In this document: positions 8,822 to 17,325 of the stretch, piece after piece | Layout: every line of letters starts with the position of its first letter | Numbering within the stretch: position 1 is the stretch's first letter | Assembly (NCBI RefSeq): GCF_039871875.1 | Contig: NZ_JBDPMD010000025.1 | Location: forward strand, 1-64,000 | DNA length: 64,000 nucleotides | From: Sphaerisporangium sp039871875 | Lineage (GTDB): Bacteria > Actinomycetota > Actinomycetes > Streptosporangiales > Streptosporangiaceae | Direction: 5' to 3' | Translations under genes and position numbers: made by a program | The notes under the pieces: model-generated | Seen by the model: only the letters and a program-made list of their open reading frames with translations | What the model was told of the DNA's origin: nothing | Database searches by the model: none

Positions 8822-9013
8822 GGTCGGGCATTCTCCTTCGTGTGGCGGAGGTCCTGCGCGTCACTACCCCTCCCCATGCCCGGGGTGAGGGCCCCGGCCT
8901 CCGACCAGGGGTCTTCCGCGTGGTACGGCCGAGGCCGCCTGCGCGGATGTGCTGCGCGTTTACATGTCAACCGGGTCGGACGGCCCCGTGGAGGCGGCCC
9001 GGCCCGGGTGCGA

Positions 9014-9127
9014 TCAGCCCTGGCGCTGCTTGTGGCGCAGGTTGTCGCAGATCACCATGACGCGACCGTGCCGGCGAATCACCTTGCACTTGTCGCAGAT
9101 CTTCTTGACGCTCGGCTTGACCTTCAT
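9014..9127 (-). CDS. rpmJ: 50S ribosomal protein L36
   Basis: The protein is 37 residues, the usual size for L36. Cys11, Cys14, Cys27 and His32 give the zinc-binding (C+) ribbon. ATG 9127 is the only start giving canonical MKVKPSVKKICDKCK. It lies 108 bases after infA, matching the conserved infA-rpmJ-rpsM-rpsK-rpsD-rpoA order. Confidence 0.98.
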   Translation of the reverse strand: MKVKPSVKKICDKCKVIRRHGRVMVICDNLRHKQRQG

Positions 9128-9235
9128 AGTCCTTAGTCGTTCCTCAGACGGCCCGTCCGCCGGCCTGGTCGAACCGCTTCGCCGTGCAGGTCGTCGCACG
9201 GTTCGGCAGGTCTTCCTCGCCGCCGGTGAAGGGGC

Positions 9236-9457
9236 TTACTTGTAGCGGTAGACGATCCGCCCACGACTCAGGTCGTAGGGGCTCAGTTCAACGACCACCC
9301 GGTCGTCGGGAAGGATCCGGATGTAGTGCATCCGCATCCGTCCGCTGATGTGGGCCAGGACCTTATGGCCGTTGTCGAGTTGCACCCGGAACATCGCGTT
9401 CGGGAGCGACTCGACCACAGTGCCCTCGATCTCGATGGCGCCGTCCTTCTTGGCCAT
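9236..9457 (-). CDS. infA: Translation initiation factor IF-1
   Basis: IF-1 binds the A site of the 30S subunit during initiation. The 73-residue single OB-fold has MAKKDGAIEIEGTVVESLPN, FRVQLDNGHKVLAHISGRMR and YDLSRGRIVYRYK, all canonical. It heads the infA–rplQ transcription unit; a candidate promoter lies about 110 bases upstream. Confidence 0.98.
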   Translation of the reverse strand: MAKKDGAIEIEGTVVESLPNAMFRVQLDNGHKVLAHISGRMRMHYIRILPDDRVVVELSPYDLSRGRIVYRYK

Positions 9458-9566
9458 GTCCCTCGCGTTTCACTGATCGGTCGTCTGAGGTCTCGGAACA
9501 CTACGCAGCCGCGACCACGCGCGAGAGAGAGCGGCGCTCGATGGGGCCGCACGACACGCGATGGTC

Positions 9567-9596
9567 ATAGTGAACCGACAAAGGAGTGTACGACAA
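9567..9596 (-). promoter_or_regulatory. Candidate infA promoter
   Basis: On the minus strand TTGTCG (9596-9591) is followed after 18 bases by CACTAT (9572-9567). TATGAC overlapping two bases further on is an alternative -10. The match is moderate and rests on sequence alone. Confidence 0.3.
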
Positions 9597-9882
9597 CCGG
9601 CGAGGAATTGCGAAACGCCTGGCGCTTGTCCGGACACAACCGGCCTCCATGCTACCTCAGGAACGGCCGACCACGGGGATCTCCGCACGCCGGCGCGACG
9701 CCCGGCGGGGGAGGTCGCGCGGCGGGGGTACGCGCCCGCCCGGCCGCCGGTTCCGCCGACACCGCGGCACGGGCGGGCGCGTGCTCATCACTCCCCTCCG
9801 CTAGAGATCAGCTACCCGCCTACAAACCGGGAAACTGGCCATGAGTGGTAAAGGCTGTGTCCATTGCCCGTGAAAACGAGAA

Positions 9883-9912
9883 AGAGCGGGCGCTCTCCCG
9901 AGCGCCCGCTCT
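9883..9912 (-). terminator. Intrinsic terminator of the small exported-protein gene
   Basis: A perfect 12-bp stem AGAGCGGGCGCT/AGCGCCCGCTCT with a 6-nt loop is followed on the minus strand by TTTCTCGTTTTC. It lies about 80 bases after the stop at 9995. Confidence 0.85.
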
Positions 9913-9994
9913 GATCCCCAAATCTCACCCCCGCGCCCGGCACCCCCTCGCGGAGACCGGACGGTGGATCACCTCCCAGAGGCCTCGGAGGCTT

Positions 9995-10468
9995 CTAGAA
10001 GACGTCCTTGTAGCCGCCGCAGTCGTCGAAGCGGTTGTCGCCCTCGCAGACGCGGATGTCGAAGTCGTCGAAGCCGTTGCTCTTGCGGAAACCGCCGAAC
10101 TTGTTGAAGCTCAGCTTGCCGAACGTCTTGTAGTACTTGGTGTGGAAGCCGCGGTCGTCGTGCCAGCGGAACCACACGTAGCTGTAGTCGCGGTCACGGT
10201 CGCGGTCGAAGAGGCTGCCGTAGAACCAGTAACGGCCGCTCGACTTCTCCCAGTAGCCCTTGAAGTAGGACCGGTGCCCGCGGTCCTCGCCCCGGCCGTA
10301 GTGGGAGTAGATCGGGCCGAAGAAGTGGCGCGACGCCTGCGCCGCTACGGCCGAGCCGCTGGTGCCCGCGGCCGACGCCGAGGCGGCGGGGGCGGTGGCG
10401 GCGGCGAGCCCCGCCGCCAGCGAACCGGCGAGGGCGGTGCTGACGAGCAGGTTGCGAATGTTTCGCAC
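9995..10468 (-). CDS. Small exported protein, aromatic- and Asp/Arg-rich, function unknown
   Basis: GTG 10468 is chosen because AGGAGG lies 5 bases upstream; it gives 157 residues. Residues 1-33 form a Sec-type signal peptide (VRNIRNLL then Ala/Leu-rich, ending ASASA). The mature part is rich in Phe, Tyr, Trp, Asp, Arg and Gly (FDRDRDRDYSYVWFRWHDD) with two cysteines at 141 and 150 that could form a disulfide. I recognise no family. A clean terminator follows, so it looks like a separate unit inserted between the map and infA groups. Confidence 0.85.
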   Translation of the reverse strand: MRNIRNLLVSTALAGSLAAGLAAATAPAASASAAGTSGSAVAAQASRHFFGPIYSHYGRGEDRGHRSYFKGYWEKSSGRYWFYGSLFDRDRDRDYSYVWFRWHDDRGFHTKYYKTFGKLSFNKFGGFRKSNGFDDFDIRVCEGDNRFDDCGGYKDVF

Positions 10469-10641
10469 GGTTTCCTCCTGTTTGCGAGCGTCCTCGGGAT
10501 CGAGGACGGTTCCCCGTGCCCGGCGAGCTTTTCGGTGCCGCTCTTTCCGGACAGCGCTCACATTAGGAAGCCGTGCCGCTCCGATCTGCGTACGAATACA
10601 CACATACCGCCGAGCGTGCACAACGGCACATTAGCGACGAC

Positions 10642-11067
10642 TCATCGATCCTTCTCCGGCCTCATGTCGAGACCGAAGATCGTGCTGACCAGCAGAATCG
10701 CGCCCCACGGGCCCCCCACCCACATGGGCCAGTAGTAACCGCCGGGGTCGGTCAGCAGGTAGACGACCGTGCACACCGCCACCACCGAGGCCCAGGACGC
10801 CCAGGCGACCCGCAGGCCCTGGCGGACGGCGTCGTCGCGGCGGGCCGGCGTCTTCGGCTGCGGCGCGGGCAAGGAGGTGAGGTCGATGCTGGGCAGGTCG
10901 ACGGTCAGCTTCCGCAGGTCGCCGAACGTGCGGCCCTGGTAGACCAGCTCCAGCCGTTCGTTGAACTCCTCCATGGTGAGCCTGCCCTGCGCGGCGTGCT
11001 CGCGCAGCTCAGCCGCCACCCTGTCCCGGTCGCCGTCCGACGCCCGCATCTCCGGTGCCGCCGCCAT
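10642..11067 (-). CDS. DUF1707-type membrane protein
   Basis: The protein has 141 residues. Residues about 7-60 match the DUF1707 pattern found in many actinobacteria: MRASDGDRDRVAAELREHAAQGRLTMEEFNERLE and YQGRTFGDLRKLTVDLP. Two hydrophobic segments follow (SWASVVAVCTVVYLL and WPMWVGGPWGAILLVSTIFGL), which resemble a short 2TM domain. A GTG directly in front (11070) is an alternative start; GAGTTGAGGT precedes both. Function is unknown. It lies 55 bases after map and may be co-transcribed. Confidence 0.85.
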   Translation of the reverse strand: MAAAPEMRASDGDRDRVAAELREHAAQGRLTMEEFNERLELVYQGRTFGDLRKLTVDLPSIDLTSLPAPQPKTPARRDDAVRQGLRVAWASWASVVAVCTVVYLLTDPGGYYWPMWVGGPWGAILLVSTIFGLDMRPEKDR

Positions 11068-11125
11068 CACACCTCAACTCCCTGACGCGTGTGCGCGACC
11101 GGCCCCCAAGGCGGGCAAAGCGGGC

Positions 11126-11968
11126 TTAACGCCCGGGCGCGCCTTCGGTGTCCGCTCGCCTTCCCAGCAACTCGGTGAGCCGTGCCTCTCCCCCGTCAAG
11201 GGCAGTAAGCACCCAAGGACCATTATCGGTCACGGCGACGCTGTGCTCGAAGTGCGCGGAGGGCTTTCCGTCGACGGTGACGACGGTCCAGTCGTCGGCG
11301 AGCACCCGGGTGCGCTCGGTGCCGAGGTTGACCATCGGCTCGATGGCGAAGCACATGCCCGCCTCCAGCTTCGGACCCCGGCCCGGCTTGCCGTGGTTGG
11401 CCACCCACGGGTCCATGTGCATCTCGGTGCCGATGCCGTGCCCGCCGTACTCGTGCGGTATGCCGTAACGGCCCTGAGAGCGCACGTAACGCTCGACCGC
11501 GTGCCCGACGTCGGAGAGATGCCGCCCGACGGCCAGGGCCGCGATACCGCGCCACATGGCCTCCTCGGTGACCCGCATCAGCTCGGTGAGCGCCGGGTCC
11601 ACCTCGCCGATCGCCACGGTGATCGCCGAGTCGCCGTGCCAGCCGTCCAGGATGGCGCCGCAGTCGATGGACAGGATGTCGCCCTCGCGCAGCGGGCGGT
11701 GGTCGCCCGGGATGCCGTGCACCACCTCGTCGTTGACCGAGGCGCAGATGGTGGCGGGGAAGCCCTGGTACCCCTTGAAGGACGGCACGGCGCCCTCGTC
11801 GCGGATGGCCTTCTCGGCGATGGCGTCCAGGTCGAGCGGAGTCATCCCGGGACGCACGGACGTCCGCAGCAGTTCGAGCGTGCGGCCGACGACCAGGCCG
11901 GCGGCCCGCATCTTGCCGAGCTGCTCAGGCGTCTTGACCTGGATTCCGTGCTTGTTCTTCTTGAACAC
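11126..11968 (-). CDS. map: Methionine aminopeptidase, type I
   Basis: MetAP removes the initiator methionine from nascent proteins. The five metal ligands are visible: Asp in LSIDCGAI, Asp in WHGDSAIT, His in GGHGIGTEMH, Glu in CFAIEPMVN and Glu in AHFEHSVAV. GTG 11968 (VFKKNKHGIQVKTPEQ), preceded by GGGGGTG, gives 280 residues. It follows adk after 147 bases that contain a hairpin, the usual secY-adk-map order. Confidence 0.96.
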   Translation of the reverse strand: MFKKNKHGIQVKTPEQLGKMRAAGLVVGRTLELLRTSVRPGMTPLDLDAIAEKAIRDEGAVPSFKGYQGFPATICASVNDEVVHGIPGDHRPLREGDILSIDCGAILDGWHGDSAITVAIGEVDPALTELMRVTEEAMWRGIAALAVGRHLSDVGHAVERYVRSQGRYGIPHEYGGHGIGTEMHMDPWVANHGKPGRGPKLEAGMCFAIEPMVNLGTERTRVLADDWTVVTVDGKPSAHFEHSVAVTDNGPWVLTALDGGEARLTELLGRRADTEGAPGR

Positions 11969-12044
11969 TGAAGTGGCACCCCCTGGGCGGGTCAACGGGT
12001 TGGGTGGGCGTCCCGATTCCCCCGATTGTCCCCCGACACGGCGA

Positions 12045-12079
12045 ACGCCACCCCTGGAGTATCACCCCAGAAGTGGCGT
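12045..12079 (-). terminator. Hairpin between adk and map
   Basis: ACGCCAC and GTGGCGT pair, with an inner CTGG/CCAG stem across a 2x2 internal loop. It lies about 37 bases after the adk stop and has no U-tract. It may be a weak terminator or simply a structured spacer. Confidence 0.3.
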
Positions 12080-12115
12080 AGGCCACGAACTTCTCTATCT
12101 GCCGGCGAACTTCGA

Positions 12116-12769
12116 TCAATCGGCGAAACGGCGCAGAACCTGCATCGCCCGCTGCGTGATCTCCTCCACCGGACCGGTCGCGTCCACCCCGTGCAGGATG
12201 CCCTCGTCCGCGTAGAACGAGATCAGCGGCGCGGTCTGCTGCTGATAGACCTCCAGCCGGTGGCGGATCGTCTCCTCGCGGTCGTCGTCGCGCTGGAACA
12301 ACTGGCCACCGCAGACATCGCACACCCCTTCCTTGGAGGAGGGGTCGAACACCTCGTGCCACACCTTGCCGCAGGAGCGGCAGGTGCGGCGCCCGGCCAG
12401 CCGCCGGACCACTTCCTCGTCGTCGACGACGAGCTCGAGGACGAGGTCCAGCGACGTGCCGAACTCGGCCAGCATCTTGTTCAGCGTCTGCGCCTGGGGC
12501 ACGTTCCGCGGGAAGCCGTCCAGCAGGAAACCCTCCTGCGCGTCCGGCTTGGAAAGGCGGTCGCGGACCATGGCGATGGTGACCTCGTCGGGCACGAGGT
12601 CGCCACGGTCCATGTACTCCTTGGCAAGCTTGCCGAGTTCCGTGCCGCCCGACACGTTGGCACGGAAGATGTCACCTGTCGAGATCTTCGGGATGGACAG
12701 GTTCGATGCGATGAACTGGGCCTGTGTCCCCTTGCCCGCTCCGGGGGGCCCGACCAGGACGAGGCGCAC
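12116..12769 (-). CDS. adk: Adenylate kinase
   Basis: Adk interconverts ATP + AMP and 2 ADP. The 217-residue protein has the P-loop GPPGAGKGTQA (residues 7-17) and the DGFPRN motif. Its long LID carries four cysteines as two C-x2-C pairs (RTCRSCGK and CDVCGG), the zinc-binding LID type. The GTG start overlaps the secY stop by one base (TAGTG), implying translational coupling. Confidence 0.97.
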   Translation of the reverse strand: MRLVLVGPPGAGKGTQAQFIASNLSIPKISTGDIFRANVSGGTELGKLAKEYMDRGDLVPDEVTIAMVRDRLSKPDAQEGFLLDGFPRNVPQAQTLNKMLAEFGTSLDLVLELVVDDEEVVRRLAGRRTCRSCGKVWHEVFDPSSKEGVCDVCGGQLFQRDDDREETIRHRLEVYQQQTAPLISFYADEGILHGVDATGPVEEITQRAMQVLRRFAD

Positions 12770-14076
12770 TACTTGAGGAAGCCCTCGTAGTTCCGCTGCT
12801 GTAGCTGGCTCTCGATCTGCTTCACGGTGTCCAGCCCAACTCCAACCATGATCAGAATGCTCGTGCCTCCGAAGGGGAAGTTCTGGCTCGCACCCGCCAC
12901 CGCCAGAGCGATGATCGGGACCATGGAGATCAGGCCGAGGTAGAGCGAGCCAGGAGCGGTCAATCGGTTGAGCACGTAGCTGAGGTACTCGGCGGTCGGC
13001 CGTCCCGGACGGATGCCCGGGATGAATCCACCGTACTTCTTCATGTTGTCGGCGACTTCAACGGGGTTGAAGGTGATGGACACGTAGAAGTACGTGAAGA
13101 AGATGATCAGCACGAAGAACGTGGCCATGTACACCGGGTGGTCGCCGGTCACGAGGTTCTGCGCCAGCCACTCGACCACGACGTTCGGGTTCTGCTGCTG
13201 GCCGAAGAGCGACACCACGAGCTGCGGGAGGTACAGCAGCGAGGAGGCGAAGATGACGGGGATGATGCCCGCCTGGTTCACCTTCAGCGGGATGTAGGTG
13301 GACGTGCCGCCGTACATGCGGCGGCCCACCATGCGCTTGGCGTACTGCACGGGGATGCGGCGCTGCGCCTGCTCGACGAACACCACCGCCGCGATCATGA
13401 ACACTCCTACGATGAGCACCACCACGAAGGTGAAGGCGTTCTGGCGGAAGATGTTCAGGAGCTCGGAGGGGAAAACGGCGATGACCTGAGTGAAGATCAG
13501 GATCGACATGCCGTTGCCGACGCCGCGGTCGGTGATCAGCTCACCGAGCCACATGATCACCGAGGTGCCGGCGGTCATACAGATGACCATGGTCACGATG
13601 GTGAAGACGTCCTGGTTCACCAGGACGGACTGGCGGCAGTTCGGGAAGAGCTGCCCGGTGCGGGCCAGCGCCACGAACGCGGTCGACTGCAGGACCGCGA
13701 GGCCGATGGTCAGGTAACGCGTGTACTGCGTGATCCTGGCGTTACCGGACTGACCTTCCTTCTTCAGCGCCTCGAGGCGAGGGATCACCACGGTGAGCAA
13801 CTGAAGGATGATGCTCGCGGTGATGTAGGGCATGATGCCGAGGGCGAAGACGGAAAGTTTCAGCAGCGCCCCGCCACTGAACAACTGCACCATGCCGTAG
13901 ATGTTGGCGGCGTCGCTCGCCTGCGCCTCTTTCAAGCACTGCTCGACGTTCGTCGTGTGCACCCCGGGGGTCGGCAGCACCGAACCCAGCCGGAACAAGG
14001 CGATGATGCCCAACGTGAACAGCAGTTTGTTGCGCAGGTCGGGCGTACGGAACGCCCGGGTAATCGCGGTCAGCAC
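12769..14076 (-). CDS. secY: Protein translocase subunit SecY
   Basis: SecY forms the Sec translocation channel with SecE (43156-43422 here). The 435-residue protein shows about ten hydrophobic helices, the early LGSVLPTPGV plug region, QYTRYLTIGLAVLQS and the cytoplasmic loop PGIRPGRPTAEYL. GTG 14076 is preceded by AGGAGG at 4 bases. It follows rplO after a 167-base spacer containing an 8-bp hairpin, and overlaps adk by one base. Confidence 0.98.
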   Translation of the reverse strand: MLTAITRAFRTPDLRNKLLFTLGIIALFRLGSVLPTPGVHTTNVEQCLKEAQASDAANIYGMVQLFSGGALLKLSVFALGIMPYITASIILQLLTVVIPRLEALKKEGQSGNARITQYTRYLTIGLAVLQSTAFVALARTGQLFPNCRQSVLVNQDVFTIVTMVICMTAGTSVIMWLGELITDRGVGNGMSILIFTQVIAVFPSELLNIFRQNAFTFVVVLIVGVFMIAAVVFVEQAQRRIPVQYAKRMVGRRMYGGTSTYIPLKVNQAGIIPVIFASSLLYLPQLVVSLFGQQQNPNVVVEWLAQNLVTGDHPVYMATFFVLIIFFTYFYVSITFNPVEVADNMKKYGGFIPGIRPGRPTAEYLSYVLNRLTAPGSLYLGLISMVPIIALAVAGASQNFPFGGTSILIMVGVGLDTVKQIESQLQQRNYEGFLK

Positions 14077-14159
14077 GGTCCCTCCTGCGCGCCTTTCAGG
14101 CGGTGTCGGTCAGCGAAGGTCTGGGAGTGATCCATCGGCACATCTCTGATCAATGAGCC

Positions 14160-14179
14160 CTGGACAGCCTTCTGTCCAG
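14160..14179 (-). repeat. 8-bp perfect hairpin between rplO and secY
   Basis: CTGGACAG-N4-CTGTCCAG lies about 64 bases after the rplO stop. There is no U-tract. It may stabilise mRNA ends or partly separate secY-adk expression from the ribosomal genes. Confidence 0.5.
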
Positions 14180-14243
14180 CGCACTCTAACGCACTACGGG
14201 CGCGGAGGCTCACTGTGATCCTCCGCGCCTCGCACTGCCACAC

Positions 14244-14711
14244 CTACAGCTCGGTGACGGAGCCACCGGCTTCAGTGATCTTGTCCTTCGCGGAGGCGGA
14301 GAAAGCATGCGCCCGCACGTTCAACGCCACCGAGACGTCGCCAGTTCCAAGAACCTTGACTGGCTGGTTCTTACGGACCGCGCCACGCGCGACGAGGGTC
14401 TCCACCGTGACGTCTCCGCCCTCGGGGAACAGCTCGCTCAGCTTGTCCAGATTGACGACCTGGTAGGTCGTCTTGAACAGCGCGTTGGAGAAGCCCTTGA
14501 GCTTCGGCAGCCGCCGCTGGAGCGGGACCTGGCCACCCTCGAAGCCGTGGGGGACCTTCGTGCGGGCCTTGGTGCCCTTGGTGCCGCGACCGGCGGTCTT
14601 GCCCTTGGAGGCCTCGCCGCGACCCTTGCGGATCTTGGCGCGGTTGGCCCCGCGGGCCGGACGCAGATCGTGGATGCCGAGCGGCCGCTCGTTGTTCTCT
14701 GCGTTAGCCAT
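14244..14711 (-). CDS. rplO: 50S ribosomal protein L15
   Basis: The 155-residue L15 has the Gly/Arg/Lys-rich N-terminal part that threads into 23S rRNA (HDLRPARGANRAKIRKGRG, GRGTKGTKAR). The family core FEGGQVPLQRRLPKLKGF follows, with the C-terminal VLGTGDVSVALNVRAHAFS. It starts 2 bases after the rpmD stop. Confidence 0.98.
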   Translation of the reverse strand: MANAENNERPLGIHDLRPARGANRAKIRKGRGEASKGKTAGRGTKGTKARTKVPHGFEGGQVPLQRRLPKLKGFSNALFKTTYQVVNLDKLSELFPEGGDVTVETLVARGAVRKNQPVKVLGTGDVSVALNVRAHAFSASAKDKITEAGGSVTEL

Positions 14712-14713
14712 GA

Positions 14714-14896
14714 CTAGTCGACCTCTTCCACGACGACGAGGTGCGTCACCTTGGCGACCTGACCCCTGACCTCGGGGCGGTCCTCCTTGACGACCACGTC
14801 GCCGATCCGCTTCAGGCCCAGCGAGCGAAGCGAGTCACGCTGGTTCTGCTTGCCACCGATCTTGGACCGGACCTGGGTGATCCGAAGACGCGCCAT
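14714..14896 (-). CDS. rpmD: 50S ribosomal protein L30
   Basis: This is the short bacterial L30 of 60 residues: MARLRITQVRSKIGGKQNQR and SLGLKRIGDVVVKEDRPEVRG. It sits 3 bases after rpsE and 2 before rplO, so the three are tightly coupled. Confidence 0.98.
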   Translation of the reverse strand: MARLRITQVRSKIGGKQNQRDSLRSLGLKRIGDVVVKEDRPEVRGQVAKVTHLVVVEEVD

Positions 14897-14899
14897 CGG

Positions 14900-15532
14900 T
14901 CAGCTCACCGCCTTCGCGGCGGCCGCGGCCTCGGCGATGCCCTCAGCGCGGGCCTTGAGCATGCGTACGGGCGCCACGTGCTCGATCGGGAGCCCACGGC
15001 GGGCGGCGATCTCCTCGGGCCTGCTGAGGCCCTTCAGGGCCGCCACAGTGGCGTGGACGATGTTGATCGGGTTGTCGGAGCCGAGCGACTTCGACAGCAC
15101 GTCGTGGATGCCCGCGCACTCCAGCACGGCGCGCACCGGGCCACCGGCGATGACGCCGGTACCGGGGGACGCCGGGCGCAGCAGCACGACGCCCGCGGCG
15201 TCCTCGCCCTGCGAGGTGTGCGGGATCGTGCCCTGGATGCGCGGCACCTTGAAGAAGTGCTTCTTGGCCTCCTCGACACCCTTGGCGATCGCCGCGGGCA
15301 CCTCCTTGGCCTTGCCGTACCCGACACCGACCAGGCCGTTGCCGTCGCCGACGACGACCAGGGCGGTGAAGCTGAAGCGCCGGCCGCCCTTGACGACCTT
15401 CGCCACCCGGTTGATCTTCACGACGCGCTCGATGTACGAGACGCCCTTCTCTGCGGCACCACCGCGGCGATCGTCGCGACGGTCACGCCGCTCACCACCG
15501 CCGCCGGCGCCGCGACGCGGAGCTGCAGCCAT
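14900..15532 (-). CDS. rpsE: 30S ribosomal protein S5
   Basis: S5 (210 residues) contributes to decoding accuracy. The double-stranded RNA-binding part has ERVVKINRVAKVVKGGRRF, ALVVVGDGNGLVGVGYGKA and KEVPAAIAKGVEEAKK. The C-terminal domain has GTGVIAGGPVRAVLE and SLGSDNPINIVHAT. An N-terminal Arg/Gly-rich extension (about 25 residues, RRGAGGGGERRDRRDDRRG) precedes the core, as in other actinobacteria. Confidence 0.98.
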   Translation of the reverse strand: MAAAPRRGAGGGGERRDRRDDRRGGAAEKGVSYIERVVKINRVAKVVKGGRRFSFTALVVVGDGNGLVGVGYGKAKEVPAAIAKGVEEAKKHFFKVPRIQGTIPHTSQGEDAAGVVLLRPASPGTGVIAGGPVRAVLECAGIHDVLSKSLGSDNPINIVHATVAALKGLSRPEEIAARRGLPIEHVAPVRMLKARAEGIAEAAAAAKAVS

Positions 15533-15581
15533 CAGTGGTTCCTCTCCTCATACCTCTTGGTCACGTTGCCGGCTGGAGACA

Positions 15582-15962
15582 TCAGAACTCCAGCCCGCCT
15601 TCACGGGCGCTGTCCGCGAGCGCCGCGATGCGGCCCGCGTAGCGGTTGCCGCCGCGGTCGAACACGACGGCGGTGATCCCGGCGGCCTTGGCCCGCTGAG
15701 CGAGGAGCTCGCCGACCTTCTTCGCCTTGTCGGTCTTGGTGCCGTCGGCGGTGCGCAGCGAGCCGTCCAGGGTGGACGCGCTCACCAGCGTGTGACCGGC
15801 GGTGTCGTCGACGATCTGCACGAACAGGTGCCGCGCCGAGCGGTTGACGACCAGGCGCGGACGGGCCGGCGAGCCGACGACCTTCTTGCGGACGCGACGG
15901 TGGCGCCGCGAGCGCGAGAGAGCGCGCGCGGCCCTGTGCTTGGCAATCTTGGTGAAGGCCAT
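15582..15962 (-). CDS. rplR: 50S ribosomal protein L18
   Basis: L18 binds 5S rRNA. The 126-residue protein has RHRRVRKKVVGSPARPRL, VNRSARHLFVQIVDD and the C-terminal FDRGGNRYAGRIAALADSAR. It starts 2 bases after rplF and lies 49 bases before rpsE. Confidence 0.98.
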   Translation of the reverse strand: MAFTKIAKHRAARALSRSRRHRRVRKKVVGSPARPRLVVNRSARHLFVQIVDDTAGHTLVSASTLDGSLRTADGTKTDKAKKVGELLAQRAKAAGITAVVFDRGGNRYAGRIAALADSAREGGLEF

Positions 15963-15964
15963 GA

Positions 15965-16507
15965 CTACTTACCAGCCTTTCCGACCTTGCGGCGGATGAC
16001 TTCGCCCTGGTACCGCACACCCTTGGCCTTGTACGGGTCGGGCTTGCGCAGCTTGCGGATGTTCGCGGCGACCTCGCCGACCTTCTGCTTGTCGATGCCG
16101 TCCACGTGGAACAGGGTCGGCCGCTCGACGCGGAAGCTCACGCCCTCGGGGGCGTCGACGACCACCGGGTGGCTGAAGCCCAGCGAGAACTCCAACTGCG
16201 TCGGGCCCTTGGCCTGGACGCGGTAACCGACGCCGTGGATCTCCAGCGTCTTGCTGTACCCCTTGGTCACGCCGTCCACCATGTTGGCGATCAGCGTGCG
16301 GGACAACCCGTGCAGTGCGCGGACCTTGTTCTCGTCATTCGGGCGCGTGACGGCGATGGTGCCGTCCTCGCCGCGCTTGACCTCGATCGGTTCCACCACG
16401 GTGTGCGAAAGCGTGCCCTTCGGCCCCTTGACCGTGACATCCCGGCCGTCGATGGTGATATCTACACCGTTCGGGACGGGGATGGGCAGCCGTCCAATTC
16501 GCGACAT
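15965..16507 (-). CDS. rplF: 50S ribosomal protein L6
   Basis: The 180-residue L6 starts MSRIGRLPIPVPNGVDI at ATG 16507; a longer in-frame extension into the rpsH spacer lacks similarity. The two-domain fold is visible: VKGPKGTLSHTV, LHGLSRTLIANMVDGV, GYRVQAKGPTQLEFSLGFSH and the C-terminal RKPDPYKAKGVRY. It lies 19 bases after rpsH. Confidence 0.98.
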   Translation of the reverse strand: MSRIGRLPIPVPNGVDITIDGRDVTVKGPKGTLSHTVVEPIEVKRGEDGTIAVTRPNDENKVRALHGLSRTLIANMVDGVTKGYSKTLEIHGVGYRVQAKGPTQLEFSLGFSHPVVVDAPEGVSFRVERPTLFHVDGIDKQKVGEVAANIRKLRKPDPYKAKGVRYQGEVIRRKVGKAGK

Positions 16508-16526
16508 GCTGTTATGCCTCCCCTCG

Positions 16527-16925
16527 TCACCAAACGTAGGCGAGGACTTCCCCGCCCACACCACGCTTGCCGGCCTGCTTGTCGGTCATGAGGCCGCCGG
16601 ACGTCGAAATGATCGCGACGCCGAGACCACCCAGGACCCTGGGCAGGTTGTCCTTCTTTGCATAGACCCGCAGACCGGGCTTGGAAACCCGCCGCAGGCC
16701 CGCGATGGACCGTTCACGCGTAGGCCCGAACTTGAGCTCCACCACGAGGTTCTTCCCGACCTTGGCGTCCTCGACGGACCAGGACTGGATGTAGCCCTCC
16801 TGCTGGAGGATCTCGGCGATGTGCGCCTTGATCTTCGAGTACGGCATGCTCACGGTGTCGTGATACGCCGAGTTCGCGTTACGCAGACGTGTCAACATGT
16901 CCGCGATCGGGTCGGTCATCGTCAT
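16527..16925 (-). CDS. rpsH: 30S ribosomal protein S8
   Basis: S8 binds the central domain of 16S rRNA; in enterobacteria it also represses the spc operon. The 132-residue protein has DPIADMLTRLRNANSAYHD, PYSKIKAHIAEIL, LRRVSKPGLRVYAKKDNLP and the C-terminal GLGVAIISTSGGLMTDKQA. Two ATGs (16925, 16919) are possible; GGAGGG precedes the first. The 176-base spacer upstream contains GC-rich hairpins. Confidence 0.98.
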   Translation of the reverse strand: MTMTDPIADMLTRLRNANSAYHDTVSMPYSKIKAHIAEILQQEGYIQSWSVEDAKVGKNLVVELKFGPTRERSIAGLRRVSKPGLRVYAKKDNLPRVLGGLGVAIISTSGGLMTDKQAGKRGVGGEVLAYVW

Positions 16926-17101
16926 GGCCGGTGGCCCTCCTCACCGCGGTTTCCCGCATGGGACCTACGGTGTGGTCGTGGGCGCCGCGTGTGCGGCCCC
17001 CGGTTGATATGTCTTCTTCTGTGTGCGGCCGGCACCGTGCGGGCCCCTCCCGGAGGGGGCTCTTGATCACTCCGCCCCTGCAAGAGGAGCCCGCGCGGGG
17101 T

Positions 17102-17287
17102 CTACCAGCTCGACTTGGTGATGCCCGGCAGCTCGCCGCGGTGCGCCATCTCACGGAAGCACACGCGGCACAGGCCGAACTTGCGGTAGACGGCACGAGG
17201 CCGCCCGCACCGCGAGCACCGGGTGTAAGCCCGGACGCCGAACTTCGGCTTGCGCGCCGCCTTGGCGATCAAGGACTTCTTGGCCAT
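17102..17287 (-). CDS. rpsN: 30S ribosomal protein S14, type Z
   Basis: The 61-residue short S14 has the zinc ribbon C-x2-C-x12-C-x2-C (RCSRCGRPR ... GLCRVCFREM). It starts MAKKSLIAKAARKPKFGVRA and ends LPGITKSSW. This is the housekeeping form in its usual place between rplE and rpsH. Some actinobacteria carry an additional zinc-free copy elsewhere; none is in this window. Confidence 0.97.
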   Translation of the reverse strand: MAKKSLIAKAARKPKFGVRAYTRCSRCGRPRAVYRKFGLCRVCFREMAHRGELPGITKSSW

Positions 17288-17325
17288 CAGGCCTTCCTTT
17301 CGCGAATCTCAGCCATCTCGGCCGC

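Larger units (their letters stand above)
9458..9994. other. 537-bp gap upstream of infA
   Basis: No convincing coding sequence is visible. The part next to infA holds its leader and a candidate promoter; the far end holds the terminator of the exported-protein gene. About 9610-9880 shows nothing else I can support. Confidence 0.6.
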
